Assembly (NCBI RefSeq): GCF_013177735.1
Contig: NZ_WOEZ01000078.1
Span: 1-43,595, forward strand
DNA length: 43,595 nt
DNA from: Paraburkholderia elongata
GTDB lineage: Bacteria; Pseudomonadota; Gammaproteobacteria; Burkholderiales; Burkholderiaceae
Direction: 5' to 3'
Made by a program: the position numbers and the translations under genes. Under the pieces are notes generated by a model, which saw nothing but the letters and a program-made list of their open reading frames with translations, did no database searches and was not told the DNA's origin. Shown one piece after another: positions 33,982-42,050 of the stretch (position 1 is the stretch's first letter; every line of letters starts with the position of its first letter).

Positions 33982-35109
33982 CTACCACTTATGCCGGAGT
34001 CCGATCACCGCTGAGACTTGCGACTTGGTGGTGGACGGGGAAAGCGAATAGATCTGCGCGTACTGCGCGTCACCCGCCGCTTTCTGATAGATGCCGACGA
34101 GGAAGAGATCGGTGCGCTTGCTGAGCAGGTAGTCCACGCCGGTATTCACCTGATGCCATTTTGGACTGTTGTCCTGCGGGTGGTATTGCCCTGTAGTGAA
34201 GATATACGCGGCGCCAAGAATGAGTTGCGGCGTCACGTAGTCGGTCAGCGAAACCTCAAAATTCTGAAGCGTCAGACGCGATGTGTCGAGATAGTCGAAT
34301 CGCGCGTTGGTATAGAGCAGCGACAGGTTCGCCGGACCGAACGCGTAAGCGCCGCCCGCGCCAAACATCCTTTGCTTGCTGACGCCCGCGTGGGTCGCCG
34401 GATTCGTGACGAACGGCGACGTGAAGCCATAATCGTTCACCACCGCGCCATTCGTATTATTGGCGTCGTTCGGTGTATTGACCTGAAGGAACGCCAGGCC
34501 GGCTGACAGCGGCCCGTTGCGATATTGGACCGCGGCGCTATAGGCATTGTTGTCGGAGAAGCCACCGGCCTTATTCGAGAAGCCGTAGAGCCCTTCAAAC
34601 TGAAGACCTTTGTAGTCGATGCTCTTGTACTGGACCGCGTTGTTGATCCGGAACGTGTCGAACACGTTATCACTGTCGCCAATGTGCGCACCGTACGCCG
34701 CGAACTGACAGGCCGACGAGAAGACACACAGTGTGACTGCCTCGTCATATTGACGGCCTAGCGTCACCGTTCCGAAGGTATTCGACGACAAGCCGACAAA
34801 AGCCTGCCGGCCAAACTCCCGGCCGCCTTGCGACAGTGCGCCAGTCGCGAGGCTGTAGCCGCCTTCCAGCGTGAAGATGGCTTTCAGACCCCCACCCAGA
34901 TCCTCTACGCCCTTCATCCCCCAGCGAGGCGTCTGCATCGGGCCGCTCGCGAATTGCCACGTCGCGTGGCCTTGCTTGTCGGCACCTTTCTGGTTGTTCG
35001 CATAGACGATGCCCGTCGAGATTAGACCGTACAGGGTCACGCTGCTTTGGGCGGATGCTGTCTGGCAGAACAGAGCCATGGCGGCGAGAACAAAGATGCG
35101 TCGATTCAT
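33982..35109 (-). CDS. Gram-negative outer-membrane porin (Burkholderiales type)
   Basis: 375 residues. Sec signal MNRRIFVLAAMALFCQTASA, then QSSVTLYGLISTGIVYANN, the standard first strand of Burkholderiales trimeric porins. RWGMKGVEDLGGGLKAIFTL, GGREFGRQAFVGLSSNTFGT and VTLGRQYDE are the conserved early strands. It ends GLRHKW, with the aromatic last residue required for Bam-mediated insertion (Phe is more common than Trp). It forms a 16-strand channel for small solutes. Two Cys about 6 residues apart (VTLCVFSSACQF), probably in constriction loop 3, are unusual for this family and may form a disulfide. It diverges from the NMT1-type ABC operon across a 515-base gap and may help admit its substrate. 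Confidence 0.92.
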   Translation of the reverse strand: MNRRIFVLAAMALFCQTASAQSSVTLYGLISTGIVYANNQKGADKQGHATWQFASGPMQTPRWGMKGVEDLGGGLKAIFTLEGGYSLATGALSQGGREFGRQAFVGLSSNTFGTVTLGRQYDEAVTLCVFSSACQFAAYGAHIGDSDNVFDTFRINNAVQYKSIDYKGLQFEGLYGFSNKAGGFSDNNAYSAAVQYRNGPLSAGLAFLQVNTPNDANNTNGAVVNDYGFTSPFVTNPATHAGVSKQRMFGAGGAYAFGPANLSLLYTNARFDYLDTSRLTLQNFEVSLTDYVTPQLILGAAYIFTTGQYHPQDNSPKWHQVNTGVDYLLSKRTDLFLVGIYQKAAGDAQYAQIYSLSPSTTKSQVSAVIGLRHKW

Positions 35110-35427
35110 GATTTCCTTTGAGCGCTTGGTTTGGGAAAGTGAAAGCGAATGCTTGAAGCTGGGTTGTAGTTAGGATCGCGAAACAAAGGCATTGTGCAGC
35201 GGAGTCTTTGTGCCGCCGATAACGGTCTCAGATTTGTCTGATGAATGGGAGGTTCAGTACGGCGTTCCCGCATCGAGATCGCCCGCCATTACAACCGCCT
35301 TTCGGCAATCGCCCTGCACGTTGATGCGAACCTGGCGCGATTGCTGGCGATTCTTGCGGAACAAAATTCGCGATAGCTAGCACCGAATTTGACTACCAGT
35401 GATCGAATTTTTCGCGCGTCGAGGCCG

Positions 35428-35485
35428 AACTGGTGCACGAATCGCGCACGCTTGTGGACACTTTGTCAGAAAGCCTGCACCAGTT
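35428..35485. repeat. 10-base inverted repeat with 38-base spacing
   Basis: AACTGGTGCA (35428-35437) and TGCACCAGTT (35476-35485) are perfect reverse complements, 38 bases apart, about 140-190 bases upstream of the ABC operon. Arms of this length with centres 48 bases apart could be paired operator half-sites or ends of a small lost element. Confidence 0.5.
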
Positions 35486-35494
35486 GAGTGCTCT

Positions 35495-35522
35495 AATTTT
35501 GGCATCACTCATCTTCAAAATT
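35495..35522. promoter_or_regulatory. AATTTTG/CAAAATT inverted repeat upstream of ABC operon
   Basis: Seven-base arms AATTTTG and CAAAATT separated by 14 bases lie just upstream of the likely promoter of the NMT1-type ABC operon. AT-rich dyads of this kind suit LysR-type activators, and a LysR gene ends the operon. Confidence 0.45.
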
Positions 35523-35624
35523 GATGCTTGCGGGGACACTTTTGGCTACAAATAATCGATTTGACCGGCAGCACTGAGCGTTAGAGGACCAGTGCCTTGT
35601 ATCCAGGAAGGACCAACGGAGAAG

Positions 35625-36659
35625 ATGATGTCAGTAATCGAAAATGCCGGACGTCGGCGTTTGCTGCGGATGACACTCGCGGCGGGCGGCATGGCTGCAA
35701 CGGGCGCACTGCTTTCGGTGCGCGCCTTTGCAGGCGACAGGACAACCGTCAACATGCAACTGGGCTGGATTCCCGGTGGCAACCAGGTCGGCGAGGTGAC
35801 GGCGAAGCGGCTCGGCTATTACGAGCAGGAAGGAATCGATTTTCACATCCAGCCGGGCGGCCCGAACATTGACGGCGTCGCGATTGTCGCCTCGGGCCGA
35901 TTCGAGGCCGGCGAGATTTCGTCGAGCCCGTCGATCATGCTTGCCGTCTCGCAAGGCTTGCCGATCAAATGCATCGCGGTCGGGCTGCAACAGCACCCTT
36001 ACAGTTTCTTTTCGCTCAAGAAGAATCCCGTGCGCACGCCGCACGACATGATCGGCAAGCGGATCGGTATCCAGTCGACGGGCATGGTGCTGCTCAAGGC
36101 GCTGCTCGCTAAGAACAAAATTCCGGAAAGCCAGGTCAACATTGTGCCGATCGGCGCCGACATGATGCCGCTTCTGAGTGGTCAGGTCGATGCGGTGACC
36201 GGCTGGCAAACCAACACCACGGCACTCAAGCCGCTCGGGGCAGATCGCGTCGACCTGCGCCTGTGGGACACCGGCGTGCGCCTCTACGCGCTGCCGTACT
36301 ACGCGAACACCGCGACACTCAAGGACCATCCCGACACCGTTACGCGTTTCATGCGCGCAACCGCGCGTGGCTGGCTCTACGCGAATGCGCATCGCGACGA
36401 GGCCGTCGATCTGCTCATCAAGGAGTACCCAAACCTGAACCGCGCCGATGAGCGTGTCGCGATCGATTCGCTGATGGGCTACGCGTTCAATCAGACCACG
36501 CAGACTCAGGGCTGGGGCACGATGGATGCGAAGGTCTGGGAAGAGCAGATCGCGATGTACGGTCAACTGGGCCAGTTCCAGGGACATCAGCCCAAAGTCG
36601 ACGACGTGATGACGATGGACGTTCTCAACGCTACCCGCTCCTCTCGCCTCAAGGTGTAA
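35625..36659 (+). CDS. NMT1/SsuA-like ABC substrate-binding protein
   Basis: 344 residues from the ATG at 35625, behind ACGGAGAAG (a second ATG follows directly). A twin-arginine-like signal, GRRRLLRMTLAAGGMAATGA, ends near AFA at about residue 36, so it is exported folded or by Sec. The mature part is the NMT1/THI5 fold: VNMQLGWIPGGNQVGEVTAK, ARGYYEQEGIDFHIQPGG, VASGRFEAGEISSSPSIM, and GKRIGIQSTGMVLLKALL. The family binds taurine, sulfonates, nitrate, thiamine precursors, riboflavin and aromatic acids. The first gene of the operon; its partner genes (CoA-transferase, crotonase) argue for an organic acid as ligand. Confidence 0.9.
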   Translation: MMSVIENAGRRRLLRMTLAAGGMAATGALLSVRAFAGDRTTVNMQLGWIPGGNQVGEVTAKRLGYYEQEGIDFHIQPGGPNIDGVAIVASGRFEAGEISSSPSIMLAVSQGLPIKCIAVGLQQHPYSFFSLKKNPVRTPHDMIGKRIGIQSTGMVLLKALLAKNKIPESQVNIVPIGADMMPLLSGQVDAVTGWQTNTTALKPLGADRVDLRLWDTGVRLYALPYYANTATLKDHPDTVTRFMRATARGWLYANAHRDEAVDLLIKEYPNLNRADERVAIDSLMGYAFNQTTQTQGWGTMDAKVWEEQIAMYGQLGQFQGHQPKVDDVMTMDVLNATRSSRLKV

Positions 36660-36662
36660 TCC

Positions 36663-37496
36663 ATGCATGCTGCCACTATCAATCCGCCCCGCGCGGACGG
36701 GGCCGGTTCGTCCGTCGCCGGGCCGCAAGACACCCATCTGTCTATCAGTTGCCGCAATATCAACGTGCGCTTTTTCACCGACCGGCGCAGCGTCACCGCG
36801 ATCGAAGGTTTGAGCCTTGACGTCGCGGCCGGGGAATTCCTCACGCTCCTCGGTCCCTCGGGCTGCGGGAAGTCGACGTTTCTGCGAGTCGTCGCGGACC
36901 TCATCAAGCCGAGCCGTGGCGACATCAGCGTGCTCGGCGCGGCGCCTCGTGTCGCGCGTGAGCATCGGGACATCGGTTTCGTGTTTCAGGATGCCGCGTT
37001 GCTGCCGTGGCGCACGGCCATCCAGAACGTGCAGTTGCCGCTTGAAGTCGCGGGCGGCAAGGCGCGTGCGGGCCGGGCGACACCGCGTGAACTGCTTGAA
37101 CTCGTCGGCCTCAAGGGCCGCGAGGACGCTTACCCGCACGAGATGTCAGGCGGGATGCGCCAGCGTGTCGCGATTGCGCGTGCCCTCGTCAGCGACCCGA
37201 AAGTCCTGCTGATGGACGAGCCGTTTGGCGCACTCGACGAAATCACGCGTGACCGTCTGAACGAAGAATTACGCCGCGTCTGGAAAGAGATGGGCCTCAC
37301 GACGCTCTTCGTTACCCACAGCATCTATGAAGCGGCGTTTCTCGGCCAGCGAGTGCTGATGCTGGCCGCCAATCCCGGGCGTGTGAAGGAGATCGTACCG
37401 GTCGGGCTGCCGGAAGACCGGACGCTCGATATCCGCGAGACCCGCGAATTCGTCGAACTCGCTGCCTATCTGCGACGCGTACTGGAGACCTGCTGA
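36663..37496 (+). CDS. SsuB/TauB-like ABC transporter ATPase
   Basis: 277 residues, starting three bases after the binding protein stop. Walker A GPSGCGKST (64-72), Q-loop VFQDAALLPWRT, signature MSGGMRQRVAIARAL, Walker B VLLMDEPFGALDE and the switch His in LFVTHSIYEAAFL are all intact. QDAALLPWRT and the THSIYEA end are typical of nitrate/sulfonate/taurine importers. A polar extension of about 25 residues precedes the domain. It drives import through the permease whose ATG overlaps its stop by one base. Confidence 0.93.
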   Translation: MHAATINPPRADGAGSSVAGPQDTHLSISCRNINVRFFTDRRSVTAIEGLSLDVAAGEFLTLLGPSGCGKSTFLRVVADLIKPSRGDISVLGAAPRVAREHRDIGFVFQDAALLPWRTAIQNVQLPLEVAGGKARAGRATPRELLELVGLKGREDAYPHEMSGGMRQRVAIARALVSDPKVLLMDEPFGALDEITRDRLNEELRRVWKEMGLTTLFVTHSIYEAAFLGQRVLMLAANPGRVKEIVPVGLPEDRTLDIRETREFVELAAYLRRVLETC

Positions 37497-38335
37497 TGGC
37501 CACGTCCGAAATGCAATTGAACCTGTCGTCCCAAGCGGCGGACCCTGAAGCGCAAGCGTGGCTTGCGGGTCGCCGCCAGCGCCTGTGGCGCGCGCGCCTT
37601 CTGCCGGTACTCGGCGTTGCGGGCTTGCTGTTCGCGTGGTGGGCGGTGGTGGCGGGCTTTCATGTGAAGCCGTTTATCGCGCCGTCGCCGTTCCTGGTTC
37701 TGGAGACGCTTTTCAACAAGAGCGATGTGCTGCTGCAGAACCTGGTGCCGACTGCGATCGAGGCATTCGGAGGTTTTCTGCTCGGCAACCTGGCGGCGAT
37801 CCTGATCGCCACCGTCTTCGTGCACAACAAGACGCTGCAGGACATCTTCTATCCAGTCGCCGTGATGATCAACTCGATTCCGGTGGTCGCGAAGGCGCCG
37901 ATTCTCGTTCTCATCATGGGTAACGGTCTCGAGCCGAAGATCACCATCGCAGCGATTGTCTGTTTCTTCCCGACGCTCGTGAACATGGTCCGCGGGCTGC
38001 AGGCGGTGAACCCGCAGGCGATGGAACTGATGCAGATCCTGTCGGCAAGCAAGCGCGAAATCTTCTTCAAGCTGCGCCTCTACGCTTCGCTGCCGTATCT
38101 CTTCTCCGCACTGCGCATTGCTGCGTCGATGTCGGTGATTGGCGCGGTGGTCGGTGAATGGATCGGCGCCACGCAAGGTATCGGCGCAATGATCATCCAG
38201 GCGACCTATAGCTTCGATTCGGCCTTGCTGTACACGGCGATCATCATGAGCGCCGTGCTGTCCGGCCTGTTTTTCCTCGTGATCGCAATCATCGAGCGCT
38301 TGGTGGTCAGATGGCAGCCCGAAAGCGCGCATTGA
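37496..38335 (+). CDS. SsuC/TauC-like ABC transporter permease
   Basis: 279 residues overlapping the ATPase stop by one base (TGATGG), so translation is coupled. Six or so membrane helices: LLPVLGVAGLLFAWWAVVAG, FGGFLLGNLAAILIATVF, ITIAAIVCFFPTLVNMVRGL, VIGAVVGEW and the last AVLSGLFFLVIAIIERLVV. The coupling EAA loop reads FFKLRLYASLPYLFSALRIA, close to the SsuC consensus. It forms the inner-membrane channel with the ATPase. Thirty-seven bases separate it from the FAD oxidoreductase. Confidence 0.92.
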   Translation: MATSEMQLNLSSQAADPEAQAWLAGRRQRLWRARLLPVLGVAGLLFAWWAVVAGFHVKPFIAPSPFLVLETLFNKSDVLLQNLVPTAIEAFGGFLLGNLAAILIATVFVHNKTLQDIFYPVAVMINSIPVVAKAPILVLIMGNGLEPKITIAAIVCFFPTLVNMVRGLQAVNPQAMELMQILSASKREIFFKLRLYASLPYLFSALRIAASMSVIGAVVGEWIGATQGIGAMIIQATYSFDSALLYTAIIMSAVLSGLFFLVIAIIERLVVRWQPESAH

Positions 38336-38372
38336 ACCGAACACGAAACACCCGAATTCTCAGAGGCGAAAA

Positions 38373-39758
38373 ATGAACATGATCAGCGATTGGATTCAGG
38401 AAAGTGCACGCGATGTGCGCGTTGCGGCCAAGGCAAACGTCGTGGTGGTCGGCGGCGGTCCAGCAGGCCTGTCGGCAGCGATCGGGGCGGCGCGCAACGG
38501 CGCCGAGGTGATTCTGCTGGAGCGTTACAACCACCTGGGCGGCCTCGCATCCGGCGGCATGGTGCTGGTGCTCGATGACATGTGGGACAACCACCTGCAC
38601 GAAATTTCGGTGCGCGGCATCTGCATGACGTTCATTGAACGGATGGCGGCGCGCAAGATGGCGGCGTTCCCGCGCTCGGACGAGTGGGGCGAGGATCCCG
38701 CGGCGTATCGCAAGTGGGGGCGCTGGGGCACCTTCGACTTTCACAGCCAGAAGACACCTCACCCCGTGTGCTTCGCCGCGGCGTTCGATCCGGATGCGAT
38801 GAAGCGCGTCGCGCTGGAGATGGTGGAATCGCTCGGCATCAAGTTGCGTCTGCATTCATGGTTCTCGCGCGCGCTGGTCGAAGACGGTCAGGTGAAAGGC
38901 GTGATCTGCGAAACGAAGAGCGGCCGTGAAGCGATTCTCGCCGACGTGGTGATCGACGCGACGGGGGACCTGGATGTCGCGGCGTCGGCGGGCGTGCCGC
39001 ATGTCGGCGGCACCTATATCACGACGACGGTATTCCGACTCGGCGGCGTCGATACGGAGGCGGCCGAGCGTTTCGAAGCCGAAGAACCCGAGGCGTTTGC
39101 AGCACTGGATCGTCAGATCAAGCGCATTCTTGGTGGCTCGTGGGGCTACTGGTGGTTGAAGACACCGTTGCCCGGTGTGGTGTGGTGCAACTGCCCGCAT
39201 ATGGCCGGTCTCGATGGCCTCAAGCCTGAGGACCTGACACGCGCGGAAGTGCAGGGCCGGCAGCACATTCACGCGGTGGTCGATTTTGTGCGCGAGAAGC
39301 TGCCAGGCTTCGAGCAGTGTTATGTGATCGATGTCGCGCCGCAAACCGGCGTGCGCCAGACGCGCCTGCTCGAAGGCGAGTACGTGATGACGAAGGACGA
39401 CCTCGCACAGCGTACCCGTTTCGACGACAGCATCGCGCGTGGCCGTGACTACTACATGCCGTATCGCGTGTTGCTGCCGAAACAGATCGACAACCTGCTG
39501 GTCGCCGGCCGCCACTATTCGGCGACCTCGCAGGCGCAGAAGATGTCGCGTGAAATCCCGCCTTGTATGGCGATGGGCGAAGCCGCCGGGGTGGCTGCCG
39601 CGCTCGCGCTCGATGCGGGCGTGCGAGTGCGCGACGTCGACGTGCATGCGCTGCAGAAGACCTTGCGCACGCAAGGCGCCGATCCGGGCGACCAGACCGG
39701 CCGCAACGCCGACGTGCCGCCGCTTGCCGCGCACATCGAGAAGCGGGAGGCCGCATGA
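38373..39758 (+). CDS. GG-FAD oxidoreductase (FAD_oxidored, PF12831-like)
   Basis: 461 residues. The FAD loop is GGGPAG at 27-32 (VVVVGGGPAGLSAAIGAARN), followed by LLERYNHLGGLASGGMV, the GG-doublet of the family that includes HdrA- and FixC-like flavoproteins. DVVIDATGDLDVAASAGVPH and NLLVAGRHYSATSQAQKMSR with AMGEAAGVAAALAL complete the FAD site. No Fe-S cysteine cluster is visible, so the ferredoxin at the operon end is its likely electron partner. It may oxidise or reduce the imported acid or its CoA ester. Its stop overlaps the CoA-transferase start in ATGA. The substrate is unknown. Confidence 0.85.
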   Translation: MNMISDWIQESARDVRVAAKANVVVVGGGPAGLSAAIGAARNGAEVILLERYNHLGGLASGGMVLVLDDMWDNHLHEISVRGICMTFIERMAARKMAAFPRSDEWGEDPAAYRKWGRWGTFDFHSQKTPHPVCFAAAFDPDAMKRVALEMVESLGIKLRLHSWFSRALVEDGQVKGVICETKSGREAILADVVIDATGDLDVAASAGVPHVGGTYITTTVFRLGGVDTEAAERFEAEEPEAFAALDRQIKRILGGSWGYWWLKTPLPGVVWCNCPHMAGLDGLKPEDLTRAEVQGRQHIHAVVDFVREKLPGFEQCYVIDVAPQTGVRQTRLLEGEYVMTKDDLAQRTRFDDSIARGRDYYMPYRVLLPKQIDNLLVAGRHYSATSQAQKMSREIPPCMAMGEAAGVAAALALDAGVRVRDVDVHALQKTLRTQGADPGDQTGRNADVPPLAAHIEKREAA

Positions 39759-40936
39759 GCGTCGCAGACAACGTTGCAAAGACCCCTGACCTGCCGCTTG
39801 CCGGCGTGCGTGTCGTCGATCTCACGCAGGTCATGATGGGCCCGGTCTGCACGCAGATGCTCGCCGATTACGGCGCCGACGTGATCAAGGTCGAGCGAAA
39901 GGGCGCGGGCGATCTCAGCCGCTCCACGTTCGAGCCGGTGGCCGGCGCGGACAATCCGATCTTCTGCAGTCTGAATCGCAACAAGCGCAGCGTGGCGCTC
40001 GACCTGCGCGACGCGCAGCAGTTGGCTGATTTGAAGGCGTTGATCGCGGAAGCAGATGTGGTCGTCAGCAATTTCCGTGCGGGCGTGATGGACCGCATGG
40101 GTGTCGGCTATGAAGACTGCCGCCGATTGAATCCGCGGATCATCTACGCGGTGGGCACGGGCTTCGGCGAAACCGGACCCTATGCGCACAAGGGTGGCCA
40201 GGACGTCCTCGCCCAGGCGATGAGCGGTGTGATGGCGCGCCGCGCTGATGAGTCGCTGCCGATTTCCGTGTACCCGACAGCGCTCGCCGACTATTCGGCT
40301 GGCATGCACATGGTGCAGGGCATCCTGCTCGCGCTGCTGCATCGTGAACGCACGGGCGAGGGGCAGAAGGTCAACGTGTCGCTGTACAACTCGATGCTCG
40401 CGATGCAGATGCAGGAAGCCGCCATGATCATGATGGCCGACTCGGAAGTGAACTGGGCCGCGATGCCGCTTTCGGGTGTCTTCGATACCCAGGACGGTGC
40501 GCTGGTACTCGTGGGTGCGTTCAAGGCGAATCCGCTGCGCGACATCTGCGCCGCGCTGGATATCGACGACCTGTCGCTCGACGCGCGCTTTTGCAATCTC
40601 AATCAGCAGTTCGTTCACAAGACGGAATTGCAGCGCATCTTCCGAGAGCGCTTTGCGAGCAACACGCGCGACTTCTGGCTCGCCCGCCTCGAAGAGCAGG
40701 ACCTGCTGTGCGCACCGGTGCGTGATCTGCGTGAAGCGCTGGTCGATCCTCAGACGCTGCATAACCAACTGATTCTGGAAGGCGAGGGCGAAGGCCAGCC
40801 GGTGCGCTTCATCGGCAGCCCGATCGAGCTTTCGCTCGCGCCGGTGGGCCTGCGGCGTGGGCCGCCGCGCCTCGGCCAGCATACCGAAGAGGTCCTGCAA
40901 CAATTGCGCGGCAAGGTCGCCACGGAGGCTGTATGA
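39755..40936 (+). CDS. CaiB/BaiF-family CoA-transferase (family III)
   Basis: 393 residues from the ATG at 39755, which overlaps the preceding stop (ATGA); the frame upstream is a shadow. It moves CoA from an acyl-CoA donor to a carboxylic acid through an aspartyl-CoA thioester. VRVVDLTQVMMGPVCTQMLA, DYGADVIKVERKGAGD, SLNRNKRSVALDLRD and GFGETGPYAHKGGQDVLAQA are family hallmarks. Asp179 in PTALADYSAG fits the catalytic Asp169 of formyl-CoA transferase. ERTGEGQKVNVSLYNSMLAM follows. The acceptor is probably the acid imported by the ABC system, and the donor may be succinyl-CoA or a product CoA. It overlaps the crotonase gene by four bases. Confidence 0.93.
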   Translation: MSVADNVAKTPDLPLAGVRVVDLTQVMMGPVCTQMLADYGADVIKVERKGAGDLSRSTFEPVAGADNPIFCSLNRNKRSVALDLRDAQQLADLKALIAEADVVVSNFRAGVMDRMGVGYEDCRRLNPRIIYAVGTGFGETGPYAHKGGQDVLAQAMSGVMARRADESLPISVYPTALADYSAGMHMVQGILLALLHRERTGEGQKVNVSLYNSMLAMQMQEAAMIMMADSEVNWAAMPLSGVFDTQDGALVLVGAFKANPLRDICAALDIDDLSLDARFCNLNQQFVHKTELQRIFRERFASNTRDFWLARLEEQDLLCAPVRDLREALVDPQTLHNQLILEGEGEGQPVRFIGSPIELSLAPVGLRRGPPRLGQHTEEVLQQLRGKVATEAV

Positions 40937-41706
40937 GCGTACGTCTTGTCATCGACAGGCACGTTGCCACGGTGACGCTTGCGCGGCCGGACGCGCTTAA
41001 CGCCGTGGACCTTGCCACTGAAGCGGAACTGCAACGCGTGTGGACCGAGCTCGAGCATAACCGCGACGTGCGCGTCGTGGTCCTGACCGGCGAGGGCGAG
41101 CGCGCGTTCTGCGTCGGCGCGGACCTGAAGAATCCGTCGGTGAGCGGCCTTGAATACTGGGCGGCACCGCGCCCGGGCGGCTTCGGCGGCATTGCGCTGC
41201 GCGAGACGCTAAACGTGCCGGTGATTGCGCGGGTCAACGGTTATGCGCTGGGTGGCGGTTTCGAAATGGTGCTGGGGTGCGATCTGGTGGTTGCCTGTGA
41301 CGAGGCGAGCTTCGGGTTGCCGGAGGCGCTCGTCGGGCGCATGCCGCTCGACGGCGGCATGACCCTGCTGCAGCGCCAGATTCCGTACCGCCAGGCGATG
41401 GCGATGCTGATGACCGGCCGCCGGATTTCAGCCCGCGAGGGGCTCGATATGGGCCTCGTCAACGAAGTCGTGCCGCGTGCCGAACTGGACGCCGCCGTCG
41501 AGCGCTGGGTTCAGGCGCTGCTCGCGTGCGCCCCGCTGTCGCTGCAGGCGATCAAGCAGGTGGTCAAGCGCACGTCCACACTCTCGCCGGCGGATGCCCA
41601 GGCGCTACGCCTGCCTGCCGTGGTTGCCGCGCTGCAATCCGAGGACGCGAATGAAGGCGTGCGCGCCTTCCAGGAAAAACGCAAGCCTTGCTGGAGCGGG
41701 CACTGA
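40933..41706 (+). CDS. Enoyl-CoA hydratase/isomerase (crotonase family)
   Basis: 257 residues, ATGA-overlapped with the CoA-transferase. Oxyanion-hole segments are AFCVGADLK (59-66) and YALGGGFEMVLG (104-115). Both catalytic glutamates of a true hydratase are kept: Glu111 in GGGFEMV and Glu131 in FGLPEALVG, matching rat Glu144 and Glu164. It probably hydrates an enoyl-CoA produced after CoA activation. Gene order CoA-transferase then crotonase resembles caiB-caiD of carnitine metabolism, but the sequence does not identify the substrate. Its stop overlaps the ferredoxin start by one base. Confidence 0.92.
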   Translation: MSVRLVIDRHVATVTLARPDALNAVDLATEAELQRVWTELEHNRDVRVVVLTGEGERAFCVGADLKNPSVSGLEYWAAPRPGGFGGIALRETLNVPVIARVNGYALGGGFEMVLGCDLVVACDEASFGLPEALVGRMPLDGGMTLLQRQIPYRQAMAMLMTGRRISAREGLDMGLVNEVVPRAELDAAVERWVQALLACAPLSLQAIKQVVKRTSTLSPADAQALRLPAVVAALQSEDANEGVRAFQEKRKPCWSGH

Positions 41707-42041
41707 TGGCCTACGTCATCACTTCGCCCTGCATCGACGTCAAAGACGGTGCGTGCGTGCAATGCTGCCCGGTTGACTGCATCTACGAAGGCGGGCGCAC
41801 GCTCTACATCCACCCCGAGGAATGCATCAACTGCGGGGTGTGTGTGTCAGTGTGTCCGACCGAGGCGATCTTTCACGATGAAGAACTCCCGCAATCGGAG
41901 GCCATGTTCGCCGCCGTCAACCGGGATTTCTTCGGGAAGGACGCCAGTGCGCTCGGTTCCCCGGGTGGCGCATGCGACGTGGGCAAGGTAGCCTGCGATC
42001 ATCCCGTGGTCGCTGCCTGGACGGTGCGGCCGATGAACTGA
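41706..42041 (+). CDS. 7Fe-type (3Fe-4S/4Fe-4S) ferredoxin
   Basis: 111 residues from the ATG at 41706 (the TGATGG junction with the crotonase). Cysteines 9, 17, 20, 21 and 25 in the first half and 40, 43, 46 and 50 in ECINCGVCVSVCPTEAI give a two-cluster ferredoxin. The CIDVKDGACVQ-C-CPVDC spacing (Cys9, then Cys17 seven residues later, Cys21, Cys25) is the FdxA/FdxC-like 7Fe pattern; Cys20 is extra. YEGGRTLYIHPEECINCG and EAIFHDEELP match that class. A C-terminal tail of about 45 residues has two more Cys (GGACDVGKVACDHP). It most likely shuttles electrons for the FAD oxidoreductase encoded in the same operon. Confidence 0.93.
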   Translation: MAYVITSPCIDVKDGACVQCCPVDCIYEGGRTLYIHPEECINCGVCVSVCPTEAIFHDEELPQSEAMFAAVNRDFFGKDASALGSPGGACDVGKVACDHPVVAAWTVRPMN

Positions 42042-42050
42042 GAAAACACG

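Larger units (their letters stand above)
35110..35624. other. 515-base divergent intergenic region
   Basis: This holds the promoters of the porin (leftwards) and the ABC/CoA operon (rightwards). It contains two inverted repeats (listed separately) and a 43-codon frame at 35245-35376 (SRIEIARHYNRLSAIALHVD, then ANLARLLAILAEQNSR) that reads like the end of a protein but lacks a good ribosome-binding site and matches nothing I recognise. The rest is relatively AT-rich. Confidence 0.5.

Noticed and set aside
35631..37139. 502-codon open frame on the minus strand opposite the binding protein and ATPase
   Set aside because: It mirrors the codon phase of two well-supported genes; its translation has no domain and is rich in Arg, His and Asp, as GC-rich antisense frames are.
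39563..39754. Upstream extension of the CoA-transferase frame to 39563
   Set aside because: This part lies inside the FAD oxidoreductase gene in another frame and is Arg/Ala-rich; the ATGA start at 39755 matches the family N-terminus.
39515..40903. 462-codon minus-strand frame opposite the CoA-transferase
   Set aside because: Antisense shadow in high-GC coding DNA, no recognisable motif, and it spans the overlap of two real genes.
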